From contig NZ_JQKI01000001.1 of assembly GCF_000745965.1 (NCBI RefSeq), forward strand, positions 248,087 to 312,086: a stretch of 64,000 bases of DNA, given 5' to 3'. Under the pieces are notes generated by a model, which was given only the letters and a program-made list of their open reading frames with translations, was not told the origin of the DNA and ran no database searches. The position numbers were made by a program, and so were the translations under genes. Numbering within the stretch: the first letter of the stretch is position 1; each line of letters starts with the position of its first letter. Positions 1 to 8,492 of the stretch are shown one piece after another. The stretch comes from Edaphobacter aggregans DSM 19364 (GTDB taxonomy: Bacteria; Acidobacteriota; Terriglobia; Terriglobales; Acidobacteriaceae).

Positions 1-48
1 GGATGCGGGGAAAGGATGCGGGGAAAGGATGCGGGGAAAGGATGCGGG
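1..48. repeat. 13-bp tandem repeat at the window edge
   Basis: Three full units of GGATGCGGGGAAA start at 1, 14 and 27 and a partial unit starts at 40. The array runs off the left edge, so its true length is unknown. It abuts the REP-like palindrome that follows. Confidence 0.85.
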
Positions 49-104
49 TGCCCACATCTCGCTTTTGAGATGTGGGTTCATTCGCGCGAAGCGCGAACCC
101 CATC
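40..104. repeat. GGGTGCCC-type REP palindrome, copy 1
   Basis: Two adjacent hairpins. CCCACATCTC (51-60) pairs with GAGATGTGGG (67-76), and TTCGCGC (81-87) pairs with GCGCGAA (91-97). The same two-hairpin plan, GGGTGCCC..., then an ATTCGNGCGAAGC hairpin, recurs near 17520 and 52828. This defines a REP family with three copies in the window. Confidence 0.7.
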
Positions 105-122
105 ACCAATCCACTAAACCTT

Positions 123-400
123 GTCATCCTGAGCGAAGCGCAGCGGAGTCGAAGGACCTGCATTTTGCCTTTGCCTTGCTCCTTGCTCCTTGCTCCTTGC
201 TCCTTGCTCCTTGCCTTTGCCCTTGCCGTTGCCCTTGCTCTCTGTCTTTGCCTCTGGGTACGCCAAGGCTTCAGCCTTGGCCCTCTAACAGCCCGCCGCG
301 AAGCGGCGCACCGCACTGCCGGTAAGCCGGAGCGAAGTCCGAAGGACGAAGCGACCCAACTTCAAATCAGCGCCGAAGATCTCGAGCCCCCAAAAACATC
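123..400. repeat. Composite REP / short-tandem-array element, copy 1
   Basis: The order is: a head matching GTCATCCTGAGCGAAGCG and ending GAAGGACCTGC (123-161); a degenerate pyrimidine-rich array of TTGCTCC/TTGCC units (about 165-255); and a tail with short hairpins (CCAAGGCTTCAGCCTTGG and AAGCGGCGCACCGC) ending in CAAATCAGCGCCGAA near 395. The same head-array-tail order recurs at 23890-24160 and, without a head, at 23575-23795. It lies just downstream of the broken gene read on the minus strand. No coding function is proposed. Confidence 0.7.
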
Positions 401-421
401 CCCCAACGCCCGTACGCCGCA

Positions 422-1313
422 TCACTCCAAACCAGCCACAACACCCGCCACCCCCGGAACCCGCACCACCCTCGCATCCTTCGGCGGCGAAAACCTCCCA
501 CCTACCAGATACGTCACCCCCAGCGCCGCCGTAAACTCCGGATAAAACACCCCAAGCGGAACCACATACTTCTTCGACTTCACCAGCGACTCCATTACCC
601 CATCCACCCCATGGCTCCGCGGAATCTCCCCCGCAACCTCCGGAATCTCCCACACCGTAAACCGCACCTCCGGATGCCGCCTCGCATACTTCGTCAGCGA
701 CTTCGCCACCTGCTTCGGTGTCGTCATCCCCATATCCACCACCCACGCCCTATGCACCGACTTCGGAAAATAAAAGTTCAGAACCCCGCGCGAAAAATCC
801 GCGCAGTTACGAAAGAACAGGTTGAAGTGGCTCACATTCCTCTGGTCGTTGTAAGCCGCAACAAACCGCTTGTCCTCCTCCCTCGTCGTCTCCATCTGGA
901 ACCCGTAGATCTTCCGGTCGTATGCCTCCCCCACCAACTGCACACAGTCCCCCTTCGGAGACCGCCCCTTCGGCGACTCCGCGGCCCCATACTCCGTCGC
1001 CTCATCCGGAGCGATCGCCTCCAGGTGCTCTCTCCTGTACCTGTCCCGCAGCTCATCCCGCAGCCGCGCATCGGCCACCAGCGGGATCTCGTCGACCCGA
1101 TCCACCGCATACAGATAAGCCACGACCGGAACCGCGAGCCAGTCGTACCCCGCCAACTTGTGGTACCGGCTCAACACCACACCCTGCTCGCCCGCCCGGC
1201 ACATCCGCAGCCTCCTCCATCAGGAACGCCACATCCCCGCGCGCTGGAGTCACCAGCGCCAGCACCAGCAACACTCCGAAGCCCCACGACCTGAGCAAAC
1301 CGCCTTTCATCAT
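422..1313 (-). pseudogene. Exported protein gene broken by an internal deletion/frameshift
   Basis: Read on the minus strand, an ATG at 1313 opens a clear Sec signal peptide (MMKGGLLRSWGF, then a hydrophobic run and TPARGDVAFLMEEA). That frame then loses coding character. A second frame opens at about 1204 with CRAGEQGVVLSRYHKLAGYDW and continues for 260 residues to the stop at 422. Signal and body therefore sit in different frames and join at about 1200-1220. From memory, related acidobacterial proteins have roughly 30 more residues between the start of the mature protein and the RYHK block, so a deletion of about 100 bases that shifted frame is the simplest explanation. The family function is not known to me. 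A true start inside the second frame would give a cytoplasmic protein, which seems less likely beside an orphan signal peptide. Confidence 0.6.
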
Positions 1314-1464
1314 TAGTTTGAGAACCAATACGCCCCGCCAAGTTGTGCTCGCCCCCTCGAAAAAACCCCCACCCCGCCCGTTTAAGTCACTGAGCCTCTG
1401 TTATTTCCACAGATAGCCCCTAAAAACTGGCAACGGAATCTCCACCCAAAAATGCGTTTTAAAA

Positions 1465-1503
1465 AGAAGACTGCCCCTCCAAATTCGACCCCGGAGGGGC
1501 AGT
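1465..1503 (-). terminator. Intrinsic terminator after the PEP-CTERM gene
   Basis: A 10-bp perfect stem CTGCCCCTCC (1471-1480) / GGAGGGGCAG (1493-1502) with a 12-base loop. On the minus strand it is followed by a T-rich run (TCTTCTTTTT). It lies about 30 bases beyond the stop at 1535. Confidence 0.8.
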
Positions 1504-1534
1504 GCTGTCCCTAAGCGGGAAGATCCAATTCAAT

Positions 1535-2197
1535 TCAAACGCTTCTTGCGAGCTTCCTGCGGATCGTTGTGGCGACACCAACCATGCCGGTCCCCAGCAA
1601 CAGCAGGGACGAAGGCTCCGGGACAGGCGGAGGCGGCGGCACCCCAGGAGTTAGCGTGATGCCTTCCGAGGTAATGCCATGCTGCTGTCCAGCACTCGTC
1701 AGGTACAGCGCCTTCACCGAGGCTGCTCCCGAACCCGTCAACAGATCCGCCGCAGAAGTCAGCGCAAGCTGCCATTCAAACGTGTAGATGTCGCCGGAGT
1801 GCGCAACCTGCAGCCCAGAGGCTGGGTCGCTGTACGCCGAACAAAAAAACCCGTTACTGCCTCCCGCACAGCCATTTGCATTGAGCCCGGTCTCTACCGT
1901 GGTGCCGAAGCCGGTGGGAATCGGCGCTCCAATCAGCGTGACCGAACTGATGCTCGATGCGTTGGAGACCAGCTTGAGTGCAACTGCGTTCAGTACATCC
2001 GTCGCTCCCTGGTTGTAGTCGGTTGTGTCCACTTGCAGGAAGACGTCGAAGATGTTTGGGTCAGCGGTCGTGGTGTAGCTCAACGTATAGCTTGAGCCGT
2101 AACATGAGCCGCAAATCGGTCCAATGGTATCTGCCCTGGAGGGAAGCGTAAGACCCACGAGACAAAGAAAGAGAAAAGCTGCCAGTCTCTTCAGCAT
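1535..2197 (-). CDS. PEP-CTERM sorting-domain protein
   Basis: Protein of 220 residues. It has an N-terminal signal peptide (MLKRLAAFLFLCLVGLTLPSRA) and a beta-rich middle with Cys pairs. The C-terminus is a classic PEP-CTERM tail: a proline stretch, VPEPSSLLLLGTG, a hydrophobic helix and a terminal IRRKLARSV basic cluster. Such tails direct export, membrane retention and processing by an exosortase, which is not encoded in this window. The start at 2197 is supported by AAAGGA about 8 bases upstream. Expression looks monocistronic, with its own terminator at 1471-1502. The specific function of the middle region is unknown. Such proteins are usually surface or matrix associated. Confidence 0.85.
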   Translation of the reverse strand: MLKRLAAFLFLCLVGLTLPSRADTIGPICGSCYGSSYTLSYTTTADPNIFDVFLQVDTTDYNQGATDVLNAVALKLVSNASSISSVTLIGAPIPTGFGTTVETGLNANGCAGGSNGFFCSAYSDPASGLQVAHSGDIYTFEWQLALTSAADLLTGSGAASVKALYLTSAGQQHGITSEGITLTPGVPPPPPVPEPSSLLLLGTGMVGVATTIRRKLARSV

Positions 2198-2446
2198 TTA
2201 GGGTTCCTTTGGGAAAGAGATTTCCGTAAGAAACGTTGGGAACGAGGGGCCGAGGAAGGGAATACTTACGGATGCCCGTGATAAGAGCAATCCTACTGCC
2301 GGAAAAGTTATCATCCATCGCTCAGACGTTACTCACGCTCCCTCTTCACTTACCTCGATCGCCCTTCCTCTATCTACGAAATGCCCTTCCCTCCCAACTG
2401 CAAGCCAATGCATAGGAATGTGGTACTTTTTCTGTGCGCATCCGTC

Positions 2447-2562
2447 ATTCTGAGCGCAGCGAGGAATCTCAGTAGTTCACACTGCTTGCACCGCCACCAA
2501 AACCCAGCTCCCCAAATACTCCTCGCGGAGAGGCTGTTTTGCTTAAGGGCACGGCCCGCAAA
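2447..2562. repeat. REP copy with TTAAGGGCACGGC motif
   Basis: GTCATTCTGAGCGCAGCGAGGAATCTCAGTAG starts near 2447. It is followed at 2538-2560 by TTGCTTAAGGGCACGGCCCGC, which recurs in the REP cluster at 52893. The rest of 2198-2446 shows no credible gene on either strand. Confidence 0.6.
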
Positions 2563-2705
2563 AATCTTGTCAAGCCCCAAAACTGCCTAACTCCATCAAA
2601 ACAAAAGAAATATAATGTGCCGATTTACCCCCTCTAATCTGCTATTCTTTAATTAATCTCAAAATAAAGCACATAGCCCCGGCTCCAAAGCCGGGGCTAT
2701 CTCAT
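2563..2705. other. Recurrent TTGTCAAGCCCC intergenic element, copy A
   Basis: It shares a fixed architecture with 24161-24290: CTTGTCAAGCCCC, then TGCCGATTT starting exactly 47 bases after CAAGCCCC in both copies, then GCTAT 22-23 bases later, then a GC-rich hairpin containing AGCCCCGG. Between the blocks the sequence is AT-rich and diverged. Conserved spacing with diverged filler suggests a selected structure or a recently spread element. Whether it is transcribed is unknown. Confidence 0.55.
2673..2700 (-). terminator. Strong hairpin downstream of the TonB receptor gene
   Basis: A perfect 12-bp stem ATAGCCCCGGCT (2673-2684) / AGCCGGGGCTAT (2689-2700) with a 4-base loop. It lies about 120 bases beyond the minus-strand receptor stop at 2817. 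The minus-strand flank is GTGCTTTATTTTG, moderately U-rich when transcribed. It is also the terminal hairpin of the recurrent element. Confidence 0.55.
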
Positions 2706-2816
2706 TTGAAATCAATATTTTGACCATTAACCCATTTCGATGCAATATTTTAGCTTATCGAAATCGAGCAAACTGCAGATAACAGGCCACTTATCGATTC
2801 ACCCCCGGGGGAGTTG

Positions 2817-5800
2817 TCAGAACGACAGCCGAGCCCCAAACTGGAACTGCCGAGGATCGCTCGCCGCCGTCTCCTGCCCCGCAGCTGTATAGAGCAGATT
2901 CACATCCAGCGTGTTGTTCTTGTTGATCAGGTTGAAACCGTCCGCCATCACCTGCAGCGAGACCTTATCGCCCATCTGGAACGCCTTCGCGATTCTCAGG
3001 TCGGTAAACACCACATAAGGCTTCGTCCCGATGTTCCGCGAAAGATTGCCCGTGTAAGCCGACGGCGGCGAACCCGCCGGAACATCGATGTAGCAAGGCA
3101 GATTGAACGCGCCCGTCGGCGAGTACTTGCTCAGAACCGGCGCGTTCCCGCAACTTGTCGGCCCGCTCCCCGGAGCAACAGCATTCGGCCTGTCCGTCAG
3201 CGGATTGAAGTCAAAGTTCGTATCCGTTCCCGTCAGAATATTGAACGGCCGTCCCGAGGCGAACTCGATGATCGGAGCAACCGTAATCTGCGAAAACACC
3301 GCGCTCATAAATCCGCCCGAGCCCACGCGGCCCGAGTTGTAAACGCCCGACAGCACAAACCTGTGCCTCTGGTCGAACGTCGAGTTCGACCGCTCCGCGT
3401 TCGGATTGAAGTTGTTCTGTGGAGCATCCGACGTCGAAACCACGTCCGTCGAATCATCGATCGCGTGCGACCACGTGTAGCTCGCCAGAAACTCGTACTT
3501 CTCCGAGAACCGCTTCTTCCAGTTCACGCTCAACCCGTTGTAGTTCGACGTGCCGTTCGTCCGGTTCGGATTCACATCCCCAAACGGAACCGGCAATCCA
3601 ACGCCCAGCCCGCTCGCCGCCGCAATCTGGCTCGCCAGCGCAACGCACTGTCCCGCGCCCAGGCTCACCAGAAACGGAGCCAGCGAAGCATTCAGCCCCG
3701 ACTTGCGGAAGAAGTTCAAAAGCGGCGGCGCAACATACGGTCCCGCAGGCCCGACGCCGCAAGGAATCGTCCCGCTCGCCGTCGCCACCGTCAGCGGATT
3801 CGAAGTCGGCCCCGCAACCGCGGTCACCGGAGTTCCCGGACGCACCGACGCCGTTCCCGCCCGAACCGCCGCAACCGCGGCGCGCCAGTTGTTCACCAAC
3901 AGCCCCGCATTCACCGGGTTCGCATTGATCGGTCGGTTCAGCCGCCGCCCGCCGGTCGAGTTGTACGCGATGTTCAACGACATGTTGTGCCCCAGATCCT
4001 GTTCCACGCCGAATGAGATCTGCTGCACATAAGGCGTTACGTAGTGCAGATCCGCCTGCAAACCCGAAGGCAGAATCGCCAGCGGAAAGCCCGTCGCCAG
4101 GTAGTTCTGGTTCACGAAGATCGAGTTCGTATTGTTCTGATCGAACCTCTGCTCGCCCGGAAGATAGTTCAGGCTCGAGACCGGAAGGCAGTTCGCATTC
4201 GTCAGCGACCCCTGAAACGCACTCGTCGCATTCAGGTTCAGCGGACTCACCGTGCTCGCCGCCGTGCAAGGCGCTCCACCCGCAACGATCACCAGCGGAA
4301 CCGTCGTCGAGTTGAAGACCGCCGACTGCGCCGACAGATTTCCTGGCGCGCGATCGTAGAAGATGCCGTAGTTCCCCCGAACCACCGTCTTCCCATCGCC
4401 GCGAACGTCGTATGCCAAGCCAACGCGCGGCGCAAAGTTCGTGTCCTGCAGCCGGATTCCCTCGCGAACCCCATATGCGCGCTCCGCCGCATACGTATTC
4501 GCGTTCAGCGCGCCCTGCGTCGGATACGCCTCAACGTCGTAGCGCAGCCCCGCGTTCAGCGTCAGCCTCTGCGTCACGCGCCAGCTGTCCTCCAGAAACG
4601 CGCCCAGCACCTTCAGGTTGTACTTGTACGTCGTCCGCCCGATGCCCTGCACGAACGACTGCGGAATCCCAAGTCCATAAACCTGGATCGGCGAAAAGCC
4701 CGGTAAACCCGCCAGCGCCGGCGAGATATCCGTCGCATTCAGCGCCGCAAACGTGTAGTCGCCGCCGCCATACAGATCGCCCTGCTTGAAGTTCATCGGG
4801 ATGTAGCGCAGATCGACGCCCATCTTGAACGTGTGGCGACCGCGCGTGTACGTAAAGTAGTCCTGCAGTTGGTTCTGATTCTCGATGCGATCCACGACAG
4901 AAAAAGGAGTCTTGCCGAAGTAAGCAAACCCCGGAATGTTCACCGCAACACCCGAACCTCCCGGAGCCGTCGACGGCGCGAACAGCACCGGATGCCGCGC
5001 ATACTGAAACCGAATCTCATTCACCTTGTTCGCGCTGATCACATACGTGTGCTGCCCGACGATCGCGAAGTCGTGCAGGCTCTGCGAGGCCGTACGCGAG
5101 AACGAGTTCTCGCCCAGATTCTGGTTCGCCGCATTCTCCTGAATGCCGGTGATGTGACTCGGGCTCACGCTCGAGCGCAGCATCAGCTGCTGCCGATCCG
5201 TCAGCTTATGATCGAGCCGCAGCGAGTAGACCTCTGTCTTCTCCGTAATCGGAAAATTTCCAATCAGGCTGTTCAGCGGCGTATACGATCCCGGAGTCGC
5301 CTGTCCCGACGTCACAAATCGGTTCGCCCCAATCGTCGGCTGCAGAAACGCCGGATTCCTGCCCGTGGTCGCCAGCGACGAGCTCGAACCCACCAGCGCA
5401 ACGTACTGCTGAATCCCCGGAGTCGCCGCCGGAGCAGCTGTCAGAAACGCCCTCTGCGCCTGCGTCCCCTGCACGCTCAGCGATCCCGCAGGCGCGCCGT
5501 AGAACCTGCTCACATCGATGCTCGTCAGCCCGAAGTTATTGCGGCCAATCGTCGAAAAACCCGACTCCTGCCGCCGCGTGATCTCGGTCGAGAAGAAGTA
5601 AAACGTCTTGTCCTTCACGATCGGTCCACCGACGGCAAACCCAGCCTGCACCCGCGTATACGCCGGCTGATACACCGTCGAAAACGGGTTCGTCGCCTGG
5701 ATGTACCGGTTACGCAGAAAGCCAAACGCACTGGCGTGCGTCGCGTTTGTGCCCGACTTGGTCACAATATTCACCACGCCGCCCGCGGCTCGCCCATACA

Positions 5801-6509
5801 TCGCCGAGAAGCCGTTGGTCACAATCTGAAACTCCTGCACCGCCTCCTGCGAGACCGTCGTGCGCGAGCCTCCCGACGTGTAATCGCCCGCGTCCGCGCC
5901 GTCCACGTTGATCGAGTTCGACCGAGCCCTGACGCCGCCGAAGTTCAGCCCGCTCGTCGGAATCGCTCCCACCGCAGGCGCAGCATCGCGCGCGATCTGC
6001 GAGTTCGTCAGCGTGAAGTTGATGTAATTACGCCCGTTGATCGGCAGGTTCTGGATCCGCTCCTGGTCCACGGTCGTCGACTGGGAACTTCGCTGCGCCT
6101 CGATCAGCTCCGCCCCAGCGGTCACGTTCACCACCTCGGTGCCGCTGATCGAGAGCGTCAGCAGCAGCTGTGCCTGCTCGCCCACCGTCAGCACCACGTT
6201 GCTCGAGGTCAGCTTCGCGAATCCCGGAGCCGTCGCCGTCACCACATACGTTCCCGGCGGCAGCAGCAGCAGCTGGTAGTTGCCGCTGGCATCGCTTGTC
6301 GTCGAGCGGCTGAAGCCCTTCGACGCATCCGTGGCCGTCACCGTCGCGCCCGGAACAACCGCGCCGCTCGGGTCGTGCACTGTGCCGTTCAGCTGCGCCG
6401 TAGTGATGTTCTGCGCCAGCCCCGAACTCGCGAGCACTGTCACAAGGAAGAGAAGAGCACCCACACAGATCGAAGCAAGCGCAACTGGCCGTAGAAATCG
6501 CATTAGCAT
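2817..6509 (-). CDS. Oar-like TonB-dependent outer-membrane receptor
   Basis: Protein of 1,230 residues, typical of the very large acidobacterial receptor family. Order: signal peptide (about 1-33, ending SSGLAQ); a carboxypeptidase-regulatory-like beta-sandwich (about 37-120, GTVHDPSGAVVPGATVTATD); a plug domain (about 125-260, with INFTLTNSQIARDA and GGVVNIVTKSGTN); then a 22-strand barrel ending in the aromatic C-terminal signature FQFGARLSF. The family takes up bulky substrates such as glycans, peptides or siderophores, using TonB energy. The substrate cannot be told from sequence. An ATG at 6503 is an equally possible start, since both are preceded only by a weak GGGGATG. The gene is alone on its strand between a hairpin at 2673 and the next gene at 6646. 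Confidence 0.9.
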   Translation of the reverse strand: MLMRFLRPVALASICVGALLFLVTVLASSGLAQNITTAQLNGTVHDPSGAVVPGATVTATDASKGFSRSTTSDASGNYQLLLLPPGTYVVTATAPGFAKLTSSNVVLTVGEQAQLLLTLSISGTEVVNVTAGAELIEAQRSSQSTTVDQERIQNLPINGRNYINFTLTNSQIARDAAPAVGAIPTSGLNFGGVRARSNSINVDGADAGDYTSGGSRTTVSQEAVQEFQIVTNGFSAMYGRAAGGVVNIVTKSGTNATHASAFGFLRNRYIQATNPFSTVYQPAYTRVQAGFAVGGPIVKDKTFYFFSTEITRRQESGFSTIGRNNFGLTSIDVSRFYGAPAGSLSVQGTQAQRAFLTAAPAATPGIQQYVALVGSSSSLATTGRNPAFLQPTIGANRFVTSGQATPGSYTPLNSLIGNFPITEKTEVYSLRLDHKLTDRQQLMLRSSVSPSHITGIQENAANQNLGENSFSRTASQSLHDFAIVGQHTYVISANKVNEIRFQYARHPVLFAPSTAPGGSGVAVNIPGFAYFGKTPFSVVDRIENQNQLQDYFTYTRGRHTFKMGVDLRYIPMNFKQGDLYGGGDYTFAALNATDISPALAGLPGFSPIQVYGLGIPQSFVQGIGRTTYKYNLKVLGAFLEDSWRVTQRLTLNAGLRYDVEAYPTQGALNANTYAAERAYGVREGIRLQDTNFAPRVGLAYDVRGDGKTVVRGNYGIFYDRAPGNLSAQSAVFNSTTVPLVIVAGGAPCTAASTVSPLNLNATSAFQGSLTNANCLPVSSLNYLPGEQRFDQNNTNSIFVNQNYLATGFPLAILPSGLQADLHYVTPYVQQISFGVEQDLGHNMSLNIAYNSTGGRRLNRPINANPVNAGLLVNNWRAAVAAVRAGTASVRPGTPVTAVAGPTSNPLTVATASGTIPCGVGPAGPYVAPPLLNFFRKSGLNASLAPFLVSLGAGQCVALASQIAAASGLGVGLPVPFGDVNPNRTNGTSNYNGLSVNWKKRFSEKYEFLASYTWSHAIDDSTDVVSTSDAPQNNFNPNAERSNSTFDQRHRFVLSGVYNSGRVGSGGFMSAVFSQITVAPIIEFASGRPFNILTGTDTNFDFNPLTDRPNAVAPGSGPTSCGNAPVLSKYSPTGAFNLPCYIDVPAGSPPSAYTGNLSRNIGTKPYVVFTDLRIAKAFQMGDKVSLQVMADGFNLINKNNTLDVNLLYTAAGQETAASDPRQFQFGARLSF

Positions 6510-6645
6510 AACGTTCGCATCCCCTGTCCGCAGCCTGCCGCTGCCGGTTTCAGTGACCGTCAGAACGGCGAACGAAGCGACGCGATGTTCTACATGAATG
6601 CGTATTCAGATTGCAAGAGGGAAGATTCGCAGGTCGCTCAAAACC

Positions 6646-7398
6646 TCACTCCTTCGCCGCCACCTGCCGCTGCCCATACGGACAGATCTTCACTAACGGA
6701 CACTGCCTGCACTTCGGCTCCGCGAACGTGCAGATCGTCTGCCCCAGCTGCTTGATTAGCTGATGATGATCGTCCAGCATCTCCGCCGTCCACGTCTCCG
6801 GAACCAGCCGCATCAGCCGCTCCTCCGTCGTCGCCGCATCGGCCCGCGGAGTCAGCCCCAGCCGCTGCGTCACCCGAAGATGGTGCGCATCCACCGGGAT
6901 CGCCCGCCGGCGCAGCGAGGAGAAGTTCACGATCGCCGCGCTTACCTGCCTGCCGACGCCGGGAAGCTGCTCCAGCCACGCGCGAGTCTTGTCCGTGCGA
7001 TACCGCGCCAGAAAGTCCAGTGTCAGCGAGCCGTACCGCTCCGTAATCTGCTCGAGCGCCGCCTTCAGGTAGAGCGCCTTCTGTTCCGGAAACGTGATGT
7101 CGCGAATCGCCTCCTCGATCTCCCCGAGCGGAGCATCGCGCAGGTTCTCCCACGTCCCGAAGCGATGGCGAAGATTGCGGACAATGGCATACGTCAGCTC
7201 CGTCTTCGTCCGCGAGGCCAGCAGCGAATAGATCATCTGTGACAGCGGGTCCCAAGGCTCGCGCCTCTTCGGCTCGCCGAAGTGCCCCAGCAGCAGCCGA
7301 TGCACATGCGGCAGACGATCCGCCTCTTCCGGCGTCAATCGCCGTCGACGTGCTGACTCATCGTCACCGGTCGGAAAAAGCTCCTGTTCAGACGCCAT
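6646..7398 (-). CDS. Endonuclease III-family DNA glycosylase lacking the AP-lyase lysine
   Basis: Protein of 250 residues. Helix-hairpin-helix LPGVGR (145-150) and catalytic Asp170 in PVDAHHLRV mark the HhH-GPD superfamily. A C-terminal four-Cys cluster (C223-x6-C230-x2-C233-x5-C239) is the [4Fe-4S] loop of Nth/MutY proteins. In endonuclease III the residue after LPGVGR is the Schiff-base Lys. Here it is Gln (Q151), so a beta-lyase step is not expected and the protein may be a monofunctional glycosylase. Its damage specificity is unknown. The ATG at 7398 is preferred over the GTG immediately before it; no clear Shine-Dalgarno is seen. The isoaspartyl peptidase lies upstream on other side of the gap at 7399-7420? 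it is transcribed toward lower coordinates as well, so its start at 8374 is upstream and its stop at 7421 precedes this start by 22 bases, making a possible two-gene unit. Confidence 0.85.
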   Translation of the reverse strand: MASEQELFPTGDDESARRRRLTPEEADRLPHVHRLLLGHFGEPKRREPWDPLSQMIYSLLASRTKTELTYAIVRNLRHRFGTWENLRDAPLGEIEEAIRDITFPEQKALYLKAALEQITERYGSLTLDFLARYRTDKTRAWLEQLPGVGRQVSAAIVNFSSLRRRAIPVDAHHLRVTQRLGLTPRADAATTEERLMRLVPETWTAEMLDDHHQLIKQLGQTICTFAEPKCRQCPLVKICPYGQRQVAAKE

Positions 7399-7420
7399 CA
7401 CGGCTCAATTCTATTGAGTT

Positions 7421-8374
7421 TCAGGGATTCCGCGTCACGCCAAGCTGCACACCATCGGCCGTCTGCAAGCCCCACGCCATCCGCGGTGTGTTGTGCGCCA
7501 GTCCGACGCGACCGTTGCGATCCAGAAGAATCATCCCGCCGTGCCCGCCAAGCCGCGCGTACAGATAGTCGATCGCCGCCTGCGCCGCCTCCGCGGGAGT
7601 CGCTCCCGCGGCCACGCGATCCACGGCCCACTTGCCGAGCACCAGCTTCATGATCGGCTCACCCCAGCCCGTCAACGAGACCGCCGCCGACTCGTCGTCC
7701 GCATAACACCCGCAGCCGATCAGCGACGAATCGCCCACGCGCCCCGGAGCCTTCGACAGCGTCCCGCCCGTGCTCGTGCCCGCTGCGATGTGCCCATGCT
7801 GATCGAGCGCAACCGCGCCCACCGTGTCGTGCGAGAGCAGCGTCACGTCTTCCTTCTCCTTGTCCAGACCCACCGGCCCGGAGAACGTCGTATCCACCGC
7901 GCCCTCAAGCTCCGCCTCCTGAAACGCCATCAGCCGCTCGCGCTCACGCGGAACGATCAGCTCCGTGTTGTCGATCAGCGCCATGCCATGCTGCATCGCA
8001 AACCGCTCCGCGCCGGTCCCCACGAAGTACACATGCGGGCTGTGGTCCAGCACCAGTCGCGCCGCGCAGATCGGATTCTTCAGCCGCTCCACGCACGCCA
8101 CGCCGCCCGTGCGAAGGTTCGCGCCATTCATCAGCAGAGCGTCGAGCTGCACGCGACCGTCGCGCGTCAGGAACGACCCGCGCCCCGCATCGAAGGCCTC
8201 ATCGTCCTCCATCACCGCAACCGCGGCCTCAACCGCATCGACGGCGCTCGCGCCTCGCTCCAGCAGCGCATAACCGGCAGCAAGAGCATTCGCAATTCCA
8301 GCCTCATGGGCCGCAATCGCATCGTCCGGCATCGCCCACGCGCCGCCGTGAATCAGGAGAATAGGAGAGTTCAT
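7421..8374 (-). CDS. iaaA: Isoaspartyl peptidase / plant-type L-asparaginase
   Basis: Ntn-hydrolase of 317 residues, the usual length for the plant-type asparaginase family. The precursor cleaves itself before the nucleophile Thr184 in SHDTVGAVALD to give alpha and beta subunits. The GTSTGG block and GDSSLIGCGCYAD complete the active site. N-terminal LLIHGGAWA is the family hallmark. It hydrolyses beta-aspartyl dipeptides from damaged proteins and L-asparagine, probably in the cytoplasm since no signal peptide is present. Its stop lies 22 bases before the endonuclease III homologue on the same strand, so the two may be co-transcribed. Confidence 0.9.
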   Translation of the reverse strand: MNSPILLIHGGAWAMPDDAIAAHEAGIANALAAGYALLERGASAVDAVEAAVAVMEDDEAFDAGRGSFLTRDGRVQLDALLMNGANLRTGGVACVERLKNPICAARLVLDHSPHVYFVGTGAERFAMQHGMALIDNTELIVPRERERLMAFQEAELEGAVDTTFSGPVGLDKEKEDVTLLSHDTVGAVALDQHGHIAAGTSTGGTLSKAPGRVGDSSLIGCGCYADDESAAVSLTGWGEPIMKLVLGKWAVDRVAAGATPAEAAQAAIDYLYARLGGHGGMILLDRNGRVGLAHNTPRMAWGLQTADGVQLGVTRNP

Positions 8375-8492
8375 TCATGATCGATTGTAGTGAACTTGCG
8401 CACTCGCCGTCGTTATGACACGAGTGTCCACCTTAAACCCGAAACGCGAAGAGGAGCAGCCTGAGCCGCTCCTCCTCGCCCTACAGCATCCA

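Noticed and set aside
2814..6494. Long arginine-rich open frames antisense to the first TonB receptor (for example 2814-4016 and 4833-6494).
   Set aside because: Very high Arg/Pro content with no domains and no ribosome binding sites. They are the complement of a high-GC coding sequence.
8440..8492. Stem GAGGAGC/GCTCCTC beyond the second TonB receptor as a terminator.
   Set aside because: The stem is short with a long loop and there is no T-rich tail on the minus strand.
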